A stretch of DNA of 64,000 nucleotides from Chloroflexota bacterium (GCA_024232355.1 JAAEPW010000406.1:75819-139818), one strand, 5' to 3'. Positions 15,434 to 25,278 are shown, counted from the first letter of the stretch. The notes: generated from the letters alone by a model not told the origin. Translations and numbers: made by a program.

Positions 15434-16963
15434 ATGACTAGTACACAACATGCCGTTGATATGAAAGACATCGTCGTTCGCTTCCCCGGTGTGCTGGCGA
15501 ACGATCGCGTCAACCTGACCCTCAAACAGGGAGAGATTCACGCCCTGCTGGGTGAGAACGGAGCCGGAAAAAGCACGCTGATGAATGCATTGGCCGGACT
15601 GTACAAACCCGCCTCCGGAACCGTCAAAATTCATGGAGAAACTGTCAGTTTTAACTCGCCCAAGGATGCCATCGCCAAAGGTATCGGGATGGTGCATCAG
15701 CACTTTATGTTGGTGCCGACCCAAACCGTGACGGAAAACATCCTGCTGGGGTTGGACGAGCCCCGATTTGTTATTAATCTGGCGGAATACGACAAAAAGA
15801 TTCTGGCCCTGCAAGATCAATTTGGATTGCGCGTCGACCCTACCTCGAAAATCTGGCAGCTTTCGGTAGGCGAACAACAGCGGGTCGAAATCCTAAAAAC
15901 CCTTTATCGGGGCGCGAATATCCTGATCCTCGATGAACCTACCGCGGTGTTGGCCCCCCAGGAAATCGACGAGCTTATGGGGACTTTACGTTCGATGGTT
16001 GATCAAGGCAAATCCATCATCTTCATCAGCCACAAATTGCACGAGGTGACAGCCGTGGCGGACCGGCTCACCGTCCTAAGAAAAGGCGTGGCTACCGCAG
16101 AGGGCATCGACATCGAGGGCATCACCCGCGAGAAACTGGCCGAGTTGATGGTGGGCCGAAAAGTGATTTTCCAGGTGCAAAAGAAACAGCAAGAACCTGG
16201 CGACGTGGTGCTGTCGGTAAATGACGTCAGTGCCGAGAACAACAAAGGCATCACCGCGCTGAACAAACTATCCCTCCAAGTGCACAGCGGCGAGATTCTG
16301 GGGATCGCCGGGGTTGCGGGGAACGGGCAAAGCGAACTGGCAGAGGTGATCACGGGGCTGCGTCCCTGCACGGGCAAGATCAAAATCAACGGGCAAGAGG
16401 TCGACAACCATCCACCGAGCAAAGCCATCAATCTTGGCGTGGCCCACGTCCCTGAAGACCGGACTGGCGTAGGTTCCGCACCCAATATGACCATCACCGA
16501 AAACACCATCATGAAGAGTTATTGTGATGAGCCCATCGGGAATGGTTGGAGCATTAATTTCACCAGCGCTCGTGATTACGCCCGCGAATTAAAAGACAAA
16601 TACGACATCCTGGCCCCCAACGTACGAACCATGGCCCGCAAGCTTTCTGGCGGCAATCTGCAAAAAGTGATCCTGGCCCGTGAGATTTCGGCGGCTCCCA
16701 AATTGATGGTGGCGATGCAGCCAACTCGCGGCCTGGACGTAGGCGCGATTGAGGCCATCCAAAGGTTGTTGTTGGAACAGCGCGAAAAGGGAACGGCGAT
16801 TTTGCTCATCTCGGAAGAGTTGGAGGAATTGCTATCCTTGAGCGACCGGATCGCCGTGATCTATGAAGGTGAGATCATGGGTATGATCGAGGCTGACGGA
16901 GCGGATATTAACGAGATCGGGTTGATGATGACGGGAACCCGGCAAGACGGGAGCAAAGCATGA
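15434..16963 (+). CDS. Nucleoside ABC transporter ATPase, two tandem domains
   Basis: A 509-residue duplicated ABC ATPase of the sugar/nucleoside (RbsA/NupA) type that powers the BMP-dependent importer. The first domain has Walker A GENGAGKST (near residue 42), a degenerate signature LSVGEQQRVEIL and Walker B ILILDEPTAVL. The second has a degenerate Walker A GVAGNGQSEL and a good signature LSGGNLQKVILARE, the normal pattern for this class. The start at 15434 follows AAAGGA; an earlier in-frame start would lie inside the inverted repeat. Its stop overlaps the next permease by four bases (ATGA). Confidence 0.93.
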   Translation: MTSTQHAVDMKDIVVRFPGVLANDRVNLTLKQGEIHALLGENGAGKSTLMNALAGLYKPASGTVKIHGETVSFNSPKDAIAKGIGMVHQHFMLVPTQTVTENILLGLDEPRFVINLAEYDKKILALQDQFGLRVDPTSKIWQLSVGEQQRVEILKTLYRGANILILDEPTAVLAPQEIDELMGTLRSMVDQGKSIIFISHKLHEVTAVADRLTVLRKGVATAEGIDIEGITREKLAELMVGRKVIFQVQKKQQEPGDVVLSVNDVSAENNKGITALNKLSLQVHSGEILGIAGVAGNGQSELAEVITGLRPCTGKIKINGQEVDNHPPSKAINLGVAHVPEDRTGVGSAPNMTITENTIMKSYCDEPIGNGWSINFTSARDYARELKDKYDILAPNVRTMARKLSGGNLQKVILAREISAAPKLMVAMQPTRGLDVGAIEAIQRLLLEQREKGTAILLISEELEELLSLSDRIAVIYEGEIMGMIEADGADINEIGLMMTGTRQDGSKA

Positions 16964-18063
16964 ACATGCCATTCACTATTCGTTTCGAAAAACGCACGGA
17001 GGACGTGCCCAAGTGGTTACCTTTTGCCACGTCGATCGGTTCGGTCGTGGCCGCATTTATCATCAGCGGCATCATTTTGGCCCTCATCGGCGGCGAGCCA
17101 TTAAAAGTGATGGTATTTTTCTTCAAGGCCACCTTTGGCAGTTGGGCGGTTTTTTCGGACACCCTGGTGAAAGCGACGCCGCTCATCATGGTGGGACTGG
17201 CCTGCGCGGTGGCGTTCAAGATGAAAATGTGGAACATTGGCGCGGAGGGGCAATTCTACCTGGGGGCGTTTGGCGCGAGCTTGGTGGTGCTGGTGCCACT
17301 AGTCCCTCCAGACAGCCCCAAAGTCGTGGTCATTGGAGCGATGATCGTGATGGGGTTATTGGGCGGCGCGCTGTGGGGCTTTATCCCCGGTTTTTTGAAA
17401 GCGCGCTACAACGTGAACGAGATCATCACTACGCTGATGCTCAACTATATCGCCATTTTCTGGAACAACTTTTGGATATTTGACAAATGGAGCGACGCCG
17501 GTTTTCAGATGACACCCCAATTCGAGCGCAACGCCTGGCTGCCCCGGCTGGCGGACTATGCCCGCGAGATCAGGGCTTTTTCTGGCATCACCCTGCACCT
17601 GGGCGTGGTCTTTGGGTTGGTCGCGGCAGTGGTGATATGGTGGATCTTTGAACGCAGCCGCTGGGGATACGAGATCAAACTCATCGGCGACAACCCGAAT
17701 GCGGCGCGTTATGCCGGTCTGAACATTGCCCGCAACACCGTGATGGTGATGATGCTCTCCGGCGCGTTAGCGGGGCTGGCCGGAATGGCCGAGATCAGCG
17801 GCGTCGTCCACCGTTTACAGGAGCGCATCTCGGCGGGATACGGCTTCACCGGTATCATCGTGGCCTGGCTGGCAAAGCTCAATCCCTTTGGCGTGATCAT
17901 CGTCTCGATCCTGTTCGGGGCGCTGATCGTCGCCGGGCGAGAGATCCAACCCGCCGGGCTGGCGCTCTTGCTCCAGGGTATCATCCTCTTTATGGTCATC
18001 AGCAGCGACGTGTTGCTACGCTACAAAATCAGCATCACGCGCAAAGCTCCGGAGGCAGAATGA
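16960..18063 (+). CDS. Nucleoside ABC transporter permease (NupB/BmpD-like)
   Basis: A 367-residue integral membrane permease of the BPD_transp_2 family. About eight to ten hydrophobic helices are visible. The conserved NIGAEGQFYLGAFGA segment (residues about 90-105) and YNVNEIITTLMLNYIA (near 150) are typical of the first permease of BMP-type importers. It overlaps the ATPase gene by four bases upstream and the second permease by four bases downstream, so the three are translationally coupled. The likely substrate is purine nucleosides, judged from the binding protein and from nucleoside phosphorylase further along the island. Confidence 0.93.
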   Translation: MNMPFTIRFEKRTEDVPKWLPFATSIGSVVAAFIISGIILALIGGEPLKVMVFFFKATFGSWAVFSDTLVKATPLIMVGLACAVAFKMKMWNIGAEGQFYLGAFGASLVVLVPLVPPDSPKVVVIGAMIVMGLLGGALWGFIPGFLKARYNVNEIITTLMLNYIAIFWNNFWIFDKWSDAGFQMTPQFERNAWLPRLADYAREIRAFSGITLHLGVVFGLVAAVVIWWIFERSRWGYEIKLIGDNPNAARYAGLNIARNTVMVMMLSGALAGLAGMAEISGVVHRLQERISAGYGFTGIIVAWLAKLNPFGVIIVSILFGALIVAGREIQPAGLALLLQGIILFMVISSDVLLRYKISITRKAPEAE

Positions 18064-19025
18064 ATCTCGAAATCATCTTACACGCCGGACTGGCGACAGG
18101 AACTATTTTGTTGTTTGCGGCAATCGGGGAATTGCTCACCGAGCGGGCGGGCATCTTGAACCTGGGCGTCGAGGGAATGATGCTTATCGGGGCAATGGCG
18201 GGGTTCAAGACCTCGTTGGTGACGGGCAACCCCTGGTTGGGGCTGCTGGTCGCGATGCTCGCCGCCGGGATTCTGAGCCTGGCCCACGGGCTGGTGACCA
18301 TCCATTTTCAGGCGGACCAGGTCGTGAGCGGGTTGTCCCTCACCTTTCTGGGGACCGGGCTGGCCCTGGTACTGGGCGAGGGCCTGACGGGGCAAAATCC
18401 CGCCCTCATCCCCGACGTCACCATCCCCCTGCTCTCCACCATCCCCTTCATCGGGCCGGTGTTCTTTGAGAATCACAGCGTGCTCGTGTACATAGGCTAT
18501 CTTTTCACCCCCCTGTGCTGGTACTATATCAACAAGACCCGCCCCGGAATGCACCTGCGCGCAGTGGGCGAAAAACCCGCCGCCGCCGACACGCTGGGGA
18601 TCAACGTCTATGGCACACGTTACTTTTACACCTTTGTCGGCGGTATGCTGGCCGGGTTGGCGGGCGCGACCATCAGCCTGGCGGTCTCGCCGGGGTGGTA
18701 CAGTTCCCTGACCACCTCCGGCCAGGGCTGGATCGCGGTCGGCCTGGTAATCTTTGCCCAGTGGGACCCATTCCGGGCCGCGTTGGGCGGTTATCTCTTT
18801 GGCGCGATTCGGCGTGGCATCCTGGACCTGCAAGGCCCGGCCAAACTGTTTGGGTTAGACAACCCGCTCTTTATCAACCAAAACTTTCTCTTCTTCCTCA
18901 AGATGACGCCCTTTATCCTGACGATCATCGCCCTGGTGTGGGGTTCCCGCGCCGCCGCCCGAAAGCGCTTGGGCGCTCCCGCAGCATTGGGTGAGCCTTA
19001 TATTCGTGGGGAGCGGGGGGCATAA
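18060..19025 (+). CDS. Nucleoside ABC transporter permease (NupC/BmpC-like)
   Basis: A 321-residue permease, the second membrane subunit of the BMP-type importer. It starts with the standard NupC-like block LTERAGILNLGVEGMMLIGA (residues about 25-45) and has ADTLGINVYGTRYFYTFVGGMLAGLAGA near residue 185, both diagnostic of the family. The four-base overlap with the preceding permease and the lack of any promoter show it is the last transporter gene of the operon. The following PLP enzyme gene starts 83 bases later with its own GAGGAG site, so it may still be in the same transcript. Confidence 0.93.
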   Translation: MNLEIILHAGLATGTILLFAAIGELLTERAGILNLGVEGMMLIGAMAGFKTSLVTGNPWLGLLVAMLAAGILSLAHGLVTIHFQADQVVSGLSLTFLGTGLALVLGEGLTGQNPALIPDVTIPLLSTIPFIGPVFFENHSVLVYIGYLFTPLCWYYINKTRPGMHLRAVGEKPAAADTLGINVYGTRYFYTFVGGMLAGLAGATISLAVSPGWYSSLTTSGQGWIAVGLVIFAQWDPFRAALGGYLFGAIRRGILDLQGPAKLFGLDNPLFINQNFLFFLKMTPFILTIIALVWGSRAAARKRLGAPAALGEPYIRGERGA

Positions 19026-19108
19026 GAGTAGAAGATCAGATAACAGGATGACACAGGGACACGGCGATATGACCATCCTGTTCTACTGGTTTGTGAGGAG
19101 AAAAGACA

Positions 19109-20404
19109 ATGGATCAAATTCTAGGACTAAAATGCACCATCTGCGGCGCAGAGTACGCCGTTGACCAAGCCGAATACGTCTGCCCCAACCACGGCGACGA
19201 CGGCATCCTGGACGTCGTCTACGACTATGACCTCATCTCCCAGCGCATCGCGCCAGACAAGCTGTCCAACGACCAAACCCGTTCCATCTGGCGCTACCTG
19301 CCGCTGCTGCCAGTGAACCCAGAGACAACGCAAGAGTTGATAGCAGGCACCGTGTTGGCGAGCGTCGGCTGGACACCCCTCTACCCCGCCCCACGCCTGG
19401 CCGCAGACCTGGGCCTCAAGCACTTGTGGGTCAAGGACGATGGCCGCCAACCGACCGCATCCTTCAAAGACCGCGCCTCGGCCATCGCTGTCGTCAAGAC
19501 CCGCGAGTTGGGCTATGAGACGGTGACGACCGCCAGCACCGGCAACGCCGCCGCCGCCCTCTCTGGCCTGTGCGCGGCGGTAGGCCAGCCCAACGTCATT
19601 TTTGTGCCCAAGACCGCGCCCCAGGCCAAGATCGCGCAACTCTTGGCCTATGGTTCCACCGTAATGCTGGTAGACGGCACGTACGATGACGCCTTTGAAC
19701 TGTGCCTCAAGGCCGCGCCCGAATTCAACTGGTACAACCGCAACACGGGGTACAACCCGTACATGTCCGAGGGAAAAAAGACCGTCACCTACGAAGTCTG
19801 CGAGCAACTCACCCACATGCTCAAGGCAGACGTGCCATCCGCCACTAAATGGATCGCGCCCGACGTCGTCCTGGTTTCCGTCGGCGACGGCTGCATCATT
19901 GGCGGCGTTCACAAGGGATTCAAAGACCTACTGGCATTGGGTTGGATCAATCACATCCCACGCATCATCGGCGTACAGGCGGCAGGATCGTCCCCATTGG
20001 TGGATGCGTGGGAGCGCGGGATGGAGGGATGGGATATGGAGCCAGTGAACGCCCACTCGGTCGCCGACAGCATCGTTGCCGGGCTGCCCCGCGACCGGAT
20101 CAAAGCGCTGCGAGCGGTGCGCGAGACTGATGGCGTCTACATCCGCGTGAGCGACGAGGAGATTTTAGCCGCCATCCCCACTCTGGCCCAGGGATGTGGG
20201 GTCTTTGCGGAACCAGCGGCTGCCGCTGCATACGCTGGGTTGGTCAAGGTCGTCGAGCAAGGATTGGTGGATACCGATGAGCGCGCGGTTGTGCTATCGA
20301 CAGGCTCTGGTTTAAAGGACGTCGCCAGCGCGATGAAGGCGGTAGGGGAACCACTCATCGTCTCTCCGGATTTAGCAGATGTGCGGCGCACGATAAAAGT
20401 CTGA
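19109..20404 (+). CDS. Threonine synthase-like PLP enzyme
   Basis: A 431-residue fold-type II PLP enzyme. The N terminus carries a small zinc-ribbon-like knot (C9, C12, C25, H28), which is common in bacterial/archaeal threonine synthases. The PLP lysine is K120 in PTASFKDRAS, and the phosphate loop is ASTGNAAAALSG. Sequence alone suggests threonine synthase (O-phosphohomoserine to threonine). However, no homoserine or threonine genes are near, and it lies between a nucleoside importer and ygfK, the region where E. coli has ygeX (2,3-diaminopropionate ammonia-lyase, the same fold). A lyase role on a 2,3-diaminopropionate-like product is therefore a real alternative. The start has GTGAGGAG upstream. 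Confidence 0.75.
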   Translation: MDQILGLKCTICGAEYAVDQAEYVCPNHGDDGILDVVYDYDLISQRIAPDKLSNDQTRSIWRYLPLLPVNPETTQELIAGTVLASVGWTPLYPAPRLAADLGLKHLWVKDDGRQPTASFKDRASAIAVVKTRELGYETVTTASTGNAAAALSGLCAAVGQPNVIFVPKTAPQAKIAQLLAYGSTVMLVDGTYDDAFELCLKAAPEFNWYNRNTGYNPYMSEGKKTVTYEVCEQLTHMLKADVPSATKWIAPDVVLVSVGDGCIIGGVHKGFKDLLALGWINHIPRIIGVQAAGSSPLVDAWERGMEGWDMEPVNAHSVADSIVAGLPRDRIKALRAVRETDGVYIRVSDEEILAAIPTLAQGCGVFAEPAAAAAYAGLVKVVEQGLVDTDERAVVLSTGSGLKDVASAMKAVGEPLIVSPDLADVRRTIKV

Positions 20405-20419
20405 ATAGTTTGACACACC

Positions 20420-20540
20420 GCACGATGCTAAACCATCGTGCTCAAAGCAAAACCCCGCTCCGCAGGCTTACCATAGCCTCCGAAGGAGGGTGCGGATGCT
20501 ACGCATCCGATGCTCTTAGCCGGGCGGTTCGGCGCCCGGC
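20420..20540. repeat. Multi-hairpin intergenic repeat, copy A
   Basis: Four successive hairpins between the PLP enzyme gene and ygfK: GCACGATG-ctaaac-CATCGTGC, CCTCC-gaa-GGAGG, CGGATGC-tac-GCATCCG and GCCGGGCG-gttcgg-CGCCCGGC. A second copy at 36610-36713 keeps loops and connecting sequence, but the outer stems differ by paired changes. Confidence 0.8.
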
Positions 20541-20583
20541 GAGTCCAGCCAAAACACAACCAGTTTCGAGAGGAGGATAGCGC

Positions 20584-23500
20584 ATGTCTGATATTATGAG
20601 AGTTCAACCCTTTAACGTTCTGCTCCATTGGATTCTAAAAGAGTTTGAAGAAAATCAGTCCATTTTTGGGATTCACCGTTCTCTATTCTACACACCAAAA
20701 GCAGACAGCCCCTACGCCATTGAGGATGTGTTTGGTCATTATTTGGCAACTCCCATCGGCCCGGCTGCAGGACCGCACACCCAGCTAAGCCAAAATATCG
20801 TAAGCGCCTGGCTCTCTGGCTGTCGTTTCATCGAACTCAAGACTGTTCAGATTATGGACAAGCTGGAGGTCGGCAAACCCTGCATTGATATGGAGGACGA
20901 GGGATATAACGTCGAATGGTCCCAAGAACTCAAACTGGATCAGTCAACTCACGAGTACATCAACGCCTGGGCACTGATCCACGTCCTCCGCCGCTTGCTT
21001 GGCTTTGAAGACAGCGCCCCCTTTGGCACGATCTTTAATATGAGCGTCGGCTATGATCTGGCCGGGGTGCAGAGCGCGCCAATGACACGCTTTATGGACC
21101 AGATGGATGACGCCTCGGACGAAATCGCCAAAATTCAGGCCATACTGCGAGAGCAATTCCCCCAATTCGCTGACGTGGAAATCCCGACCCAGCTCACGAA
21201 CAATGTCACCCTTTCCACAATGCATGGCTGCCCCCCAGACGAAATCGAGCGCATCGCCCGATACCTGCTGGAGGAAAGAGGATTGCACACTGCGGTCAAA
21301 TTGAATCCCACCCTGTTGGGTAAAGAGCGAGTGATGACCATTCTCCACGACGATCTCGGTTTTGATGAGATTCACATCCCCGACGCCGTGTTCGAGCACG
21401 ACCTCAAGTACGAGCGGGCAGTCGCATTAATCAAATCTTTGAAAAGGGTGGCCGCAGAGCAAAATCTCACGTTTGGTGTCAAATTGAGCAACACCTTGGC
21501 AATGGCCAACCACAAGCGCACACTGCCCGGCGACGAAATGTACATGTCGGGGCGCGCCCTCTATCCCATCACCATCAACCTGTTTCACCAACTCGCCCAA
21601 GAATTCGATGGTGACTTGAACGTCTCTTACGCAGGCGGCGCTGACGCACTCAACGCGACCACCATCCTGGCTGCCGGTGCCTGGTCGGTCACATCCGCCT
21701 CTGACCCACTGAAACCAGGCGGTTATTCCCGATTCCTGCAATATTTGGAGAACCTGGAAACCGAAATGCGTGACCGGGACATAGCAAGCCTGGACGAACT
21801 GGCGCAGAACAAATTGGTCAACCTGGAACAAGCGGCCGCTGATGCACTAGAAAAACCACACTATAAAAAGAGCTACTATCCATACGGTCTGCCCAAGGTT
21901 GAATCTGGGCTTGATCTGTTTGACTGCGTCGTCGCTCCCTGCATAGAGCCGTGCGCGGTTCACCAGGATGTGCCCGAATACGCCTGGCTGATTTCCCAGG
22001 GAAAATATGACCGGGCATTGGAGGTCATTCTCGCGCGCAACCCGCTGCCGGGCGTGACCGGCTACGTCTGCACCCACCTCTGCCAGACCCGCTGCACCCG
22101 CAACGATTACGACGAGCCGGTAGCCATCCGAGTGCTGAAACGGATTGCCAACGAAAAAGGGCGTGTCACAATGTCGGCCAAAGCAAAGAGCGGCCACAAG
22201 GTCGCCATCATCGGCAGCGGTCCGTCAGGACTGTCCGCGGCCGCTTTTCTGGCGTTGAACGGCATCCAGGCCACAATATTTGAGGCCAAAGACGAGGTGG
22301 GAGGCATGTTGCGCCTCGTCCCCGTTTTCCGGCTGCCCTGGCCCATCGTTCAACAGGATGTAGACCGGATCACGGAAATGGGTGTCGAAATCAAGTGCTC
22401 CCACCCCATCACCAAGCCACCAGAAGAGTTGCTAAAAGATGGTTTTGACGCTGTCTACATCGCCAGCGGATTCCAAAAAGACACTCCCCTGTACATCGAC
22501 GGCATAGAAGGAAAAGGTGTCTTTACAGCTCTCGATATCCTTGAGCGCGCGCGGTGCGGGGAAATCCTAGATTTGGGATCCAAGGCATTGGTGATCGGCG
22601 GTGGCGACACGGCTATGGATGCCACACGAGTGTCCCAGCGGTTCACGGGCAACCCAGTAACCGTCGTCTACCGGCGGACTAAAAAAGAGATGCCAGCCAG
22701 CGAGGAGGAAAGAGAAGGCGCCTTTGAAGAAGGTAATCTCCTGGAAGAGTTGGTTTCCCCGACCAAGGTGATTTTGAAAGACAGTGCGGATTCAAGCCAG
22801 AGCTTGAATCCGACGGTGATCGCGCTAGCGTGCATTCGGAACAAGCTGGGCGAACCTGGCGCGGATGGGCGCAGGCGTCCAGTTCCCATCAAGGGAAGCG
22901 AGTTCCAAATTGAGACCGACTCGGTTGTCATAGCTGTCGGTCAAAGCCCAGACCTGACCTTTCTCGACGGCAGCACCGTCTCCCTATACAAAAACGGAGC
23001 CATAGAAGCCGACCCTGAAACCGGCCTGGCAGGCTCCCCCCACATCTATGCCGGAGGAGACGTCGTCCAGGGGCCAGACAGCATCATTGCCGCCTGCGCC
23101 GATGGTCGACGGGCTGCCAAGGCAATCTGTGCGGAATTTGGCATTCAGTTCGAACAATTATCCTCTCGCCCTGCCGAACTCTCTGAAAAAGAAATCATCC
23201 AAGTGAAGCGAGAACGGACCAGAAAAGTGGCCCAATACCGGCCCGATATGCTCCCCCTGGCCCAACGCAGCGGATTGGATCTGATCGAATCCACCCTGAC
23301 CGAAGATGCAGCCCGCGCCGAAGCCCTCAGGTGCGTGCAGTGTACGACATTCTGCGACAAGTGCGTCGAAGTATGCCCCAACCGGGCCAACTATACCTTT
23401 CTCATCTCGCCGGTGAACCTGACCCTGCCCACGCTCATCTGTCAAAACAACAAGTTGACTATCACGGGTGAAGAGAACTTTCGGGTTAACCAAGTCCGGC

Positions 23501-23889
23501 AGATCATCCACGTGAACAACTTTTGCAACGAGTGTGACAACTGTGCCACTTTTTGCGTGCATGATGGCAAACCTTATCGAGACAAGCCCCGGCTGTTCTT
23601 GGACAAGGGCGATTTCGAGCAAGAGAACGACAATGCTTTTTACATCGAGCCGAACACCATCTGGCGGCGGGAGGGCGGCCAAGAATCACAACTTTTGATA
23701 CAAGATGACGCGCTCACCTTTGAGAACGCGCACGTTCGCGTCAACTTTACCCCCGATTTCACAGTCCAAAAGACAACGTTGAAAGAGGCGTTCGAGGGCA
23801 CATTGTCTCTGGCAACAGCAGCCGAAATGGCCGTGATCATCAACGGGATTAACGACTCTTTGGGTTTTCTGATTTTGGAACACCGATAG
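20584..23889 (+). CDS. ygfK: YgfK-type iron-sulfur flavoprotein (putative selenate reductase subunit)
   Basis: A 1101-residue multidomain redox protein whose closest well-known relative is E. coli YgfK. Residues 1 to about 450 form a dihydropyrimidine/dihydroorotate dehydrogenase-like barrel (TPIGPAAGPHTQLSQNIV, VTLSTMHGCPPDEIERI, VKLNPTLLG). About 460-535 hold GltD-like iron-sulfur cysteines (CIEPCAVHQDVPEYA, CTHLCQTRC). About 540-860 form a two-dinucleotide oxidoreductase (IIGSGPSGLSAAAFL, VIGGGDTAMDA). The tail holds two more cysteine clusters (CTTFCDKCVEVCPNRAN and CNECDNCATFC). The family accompanies xanthine-dehydrogenase-like enzymes in anaerobic purine use and may pass electrons between NAD(P)H and purine substrates. 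The selenate name is historical. AGAGGAGG precedes the start. Confidence 0.92.
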   Translation: MSDIMRVQPFNVLLHWILKEFEENQSIFGIHRSLFYTPKADSPYAIEDVFGHYLATPIGPAAGPHTQLSQNIVSAWLSGCRFIELKTVQIMDKLEVGKPCIDMEDEGYNVEWSQELKLDQSTHEYINAWALIHVLRRLLGFEDSAPFGTIFNMSVGYDLAGVQSAPMTRFMDQMDDASDEIAKIQAILREQFPQFADVEIPTQLTNNVTLSTMHGCPPDEIERIARYLLEERGLHTAVKLNPTLLGKERVMTILHDDLGFDEIHIPDAVFEHDLKYERAVALIKSLKRVAAEQNLTFGVKLSNTLAMANHKRTLPGDEMYMSGRALYPITINLFHQLAQEFDGDLNVSYAGGADALNATTILAAGAWSVTSASDPLKPGGYSRFLQYLENLETEMRDRDIASLDELAQNKLVNLEQAAADALEKPHYKKSYYPYGLPKVESGLDLFDCVVAPCIEPCAVHQDVPEYAWLISQGKYDRALEVILARNPLPGVTGYVCTHLCQTRCTRNDYDEPVAIRVLKRIANEKGRVTMSAKAKSGHKVAIIGSGPSGLSAAAFLALNGIQATIFEAKDEVGGMLRLVPVFRLPWPIVQQDVDRITEMGVEIKCSHPITKPPEELLKDGFDAVYIASGFQKDTPLYIDGIEGKGVFTALDILERARCGEILDLGSKALVIGGGDTAMDATRVSQRFTGNPVTVVYRRTKKEMPASEEEREGAFEEGNLLEELVSPTKVILKDSADSSQSLNPTVIALACIRNKLGEPGADGRRRPVPIKGSEFQIETDSVVIAVGQSPDLTFLDGSTVSLYKNGAIEADPETGLAGSPHIYAGGDVVQGPDSIIAACADGRRAAKAICAEFGIQFEQLSSRPAELSEKEIIQVKRERTRKVAQYRPDMLPLAQRSGLDLIESTLTEDAARAEALRCVQCTTFCDKCVEVCPNRANYTFLISPVNLTLPTLICQNNKLTITGEENFRVNQVRQIIHVNNFCNECDNCATFCVHDGKPYRDKPRLFLDKGDFEQENDNAFYIEPNTIWRREGGQESQLLIQDDALTFENAHVRVNFTPDFTVQKTTLKEAFEGTLSLATAAEMAVIINGINDSLGFLILEHR

Positions 23890-23901
23890 GAGAAATACAA
23901 A

Positions 23902-25278
23902 ATGCCAACGCTATTTTTGAAACACGCCGATCTGTTGGTGACGATGAATGACGATGATCGTCGCATCCCCGACGGAGGTCTGTTTGTGCAGGATAACGTG
24001 ATCAAGCAAGTCGGTCCTACCGACGAATTGCTGCGCGCTCATCCCGAATACGCCAAAGCAGATCGCGTCATTGACGCTGGAGGGATGATTGTCTTACCGG
24101 GGCTGGTCAACACCCATCACCATCTCTACCAAACTCTGACGCGGGCCGTACCGGCGGCGCAGGATGCCACCCTGTTTCAATGGCTCAAGACTCTTTATCC
24201 AATCTGGGCTGGGCTGACTCCCAAGGCAATCTATACCAGTGCACTGGTGGGGCTGGCCGAACTGATACTCTCTGGCTGCACGACCGCATCCGATCACCTC
24301 TACATCTATCCCCCGGAGAGCGGCTACCGCATTGACGACGAAATCCGGGCAGCGCAAGAGATCGGCGTCCGTTTCCACGCCAGCCGAGGCTCGATGAGTC
24401 TGGGAGAGAGCGATGGCGGACTGCCTCCCGACAGCGTCGTCGAGGACGAGGGTTTTATCCTGCAAGACACGCGCCGAGCCATCGAAACCTATCACGACGC
24501 AGACCCGTACGCGATGTTGCGCATCGTCGTCGCGCCATGCTCTCCCTTTTCAGTCACGCCTGACCTGATGCGGGAAGCAGCCGCCTTGGCCCGCTCGTAC
24601 GGGGTACATCTGCACACCCACCTGGCCGAGACGCTGGACGAGGAGCAGTTCTGTCTGCGCGAATTCGAACACCGCCCAGTGGCGTATGCCCAAGAGCTAG
24701 GTTGGGTGGGAGACGACGTCTGGTACGCCCACGGCGTTCACATCGACGAATCCGAGATCGCGCTCCTGGCCCGTACTGGCACAGGGGTCTGCCATTGCCC
24801 GAGTTCGAATATGCGGCTGGCTTCTGGCATCGCCCCGGTGCGCGCCTACTTGGACGAGGGTGTTCGGGTAGGGCTGGGCGTAGATGGCTCGGCCAGCAAC
24901 GATTCCTCGCACCTATTGGCCGAGGCTCGGATGGCGCTCTTGCTGCAACGAGTATCTGGCAATCCGGCCGGGCTATCAGCCAAGGAAACGTTGCGCTTGG
25001 CGACGGTGGGCGGCGCGCAGGTGCTGGGCCGCGACGACATCGGCCAACTGGCCCCGGGCAAAGCCGCCGACTTTATCGGCCTACACCTGAATCAATTGGA
25101 CTATGCCGGAGCGCTCCACGACCCGCTGGCCGCGCTCATCTTTTGCAACCCGCGTCAGGTAGACCTCTCCGTCATCAACGGACGGATGGTCGTGGAGGAC
25201 GGACACCTATTGACCATCGACATGGGGCCAGTGATCGAGCGGCACAACCGGATTGCACTGGAGATGGTACGCAAATAG
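23902..25278 (+). CDS. 8-oxoguanine deaminase / SsnA-like amidohydrolase
   Basis: A 458-residue metal-dependent amidohydrolase. The HxH metal pair is H72/H74 in NTHHHLYQ; the later LHTHLAET, HCPSSNMRLASG and VGLGVDGSASNDSS motifs mark the cytosine/guanine deaminase branch. The GVRFHASRGSMSLGESDGGLPPDS block is characteristic of 8-oxoguanine deaminases, which turn 8-oxoguanine into urate. In E. coli the gene in the same position (after ygfK, before ygfM-xdhD) is ssnA, of the same superfamily. The gene begins 12 bases after ygfK with a GGAG site and is clearly co-transcribed. Together with xanthine dehydrogenases it would feed oxidised purines into the pathway. Confidence 0.88.
   Translation: MPTLFLKHADLLVTMNDDDRRIPDGGLFVQDNVIKQVGPTDELLRAHPEYAKADRVIDAGGMIVLPGLVNTHHHLYQTLTRAVPAAQDATLFQWLKTLYPIWAGLTPKAIYTSALVGLAELILSGCTTASDHLYIYPPESGYRIDDEIRAAQEIGVRFHASRGSMSLGESDGGLPPDSVVEDEGFILQDTRRAIETYHDADPYAMLRIVVAPCSPFSVTPDLMREAAALARSYGVHLHTHLAETLDEEQFCLREFEHRPVAYAQELGWVGDDVWYAHGVHIDESEIALLARTGTGVCHCPSSNMRLASGIAPVRAYLDEGVRVGLGVDGSASNDSSHLLAEARMALLLQRVSGNPAGLSAKETLRLATVGGAQVLGRDDIGQLAPGKAADFIGLHLNQLDYAGALHDPLAALIFCNPRQVDLSVINGRMVVEDGHLLTIDMGPVIERHNRIALEMVRK

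Noticed and set aside
18078..18833. Long minus-strand open frame opposite the second permease
   Set aside because: A low-complexity Gln/Gly/Arg-rich shadow of a GC-rich membrane gene.
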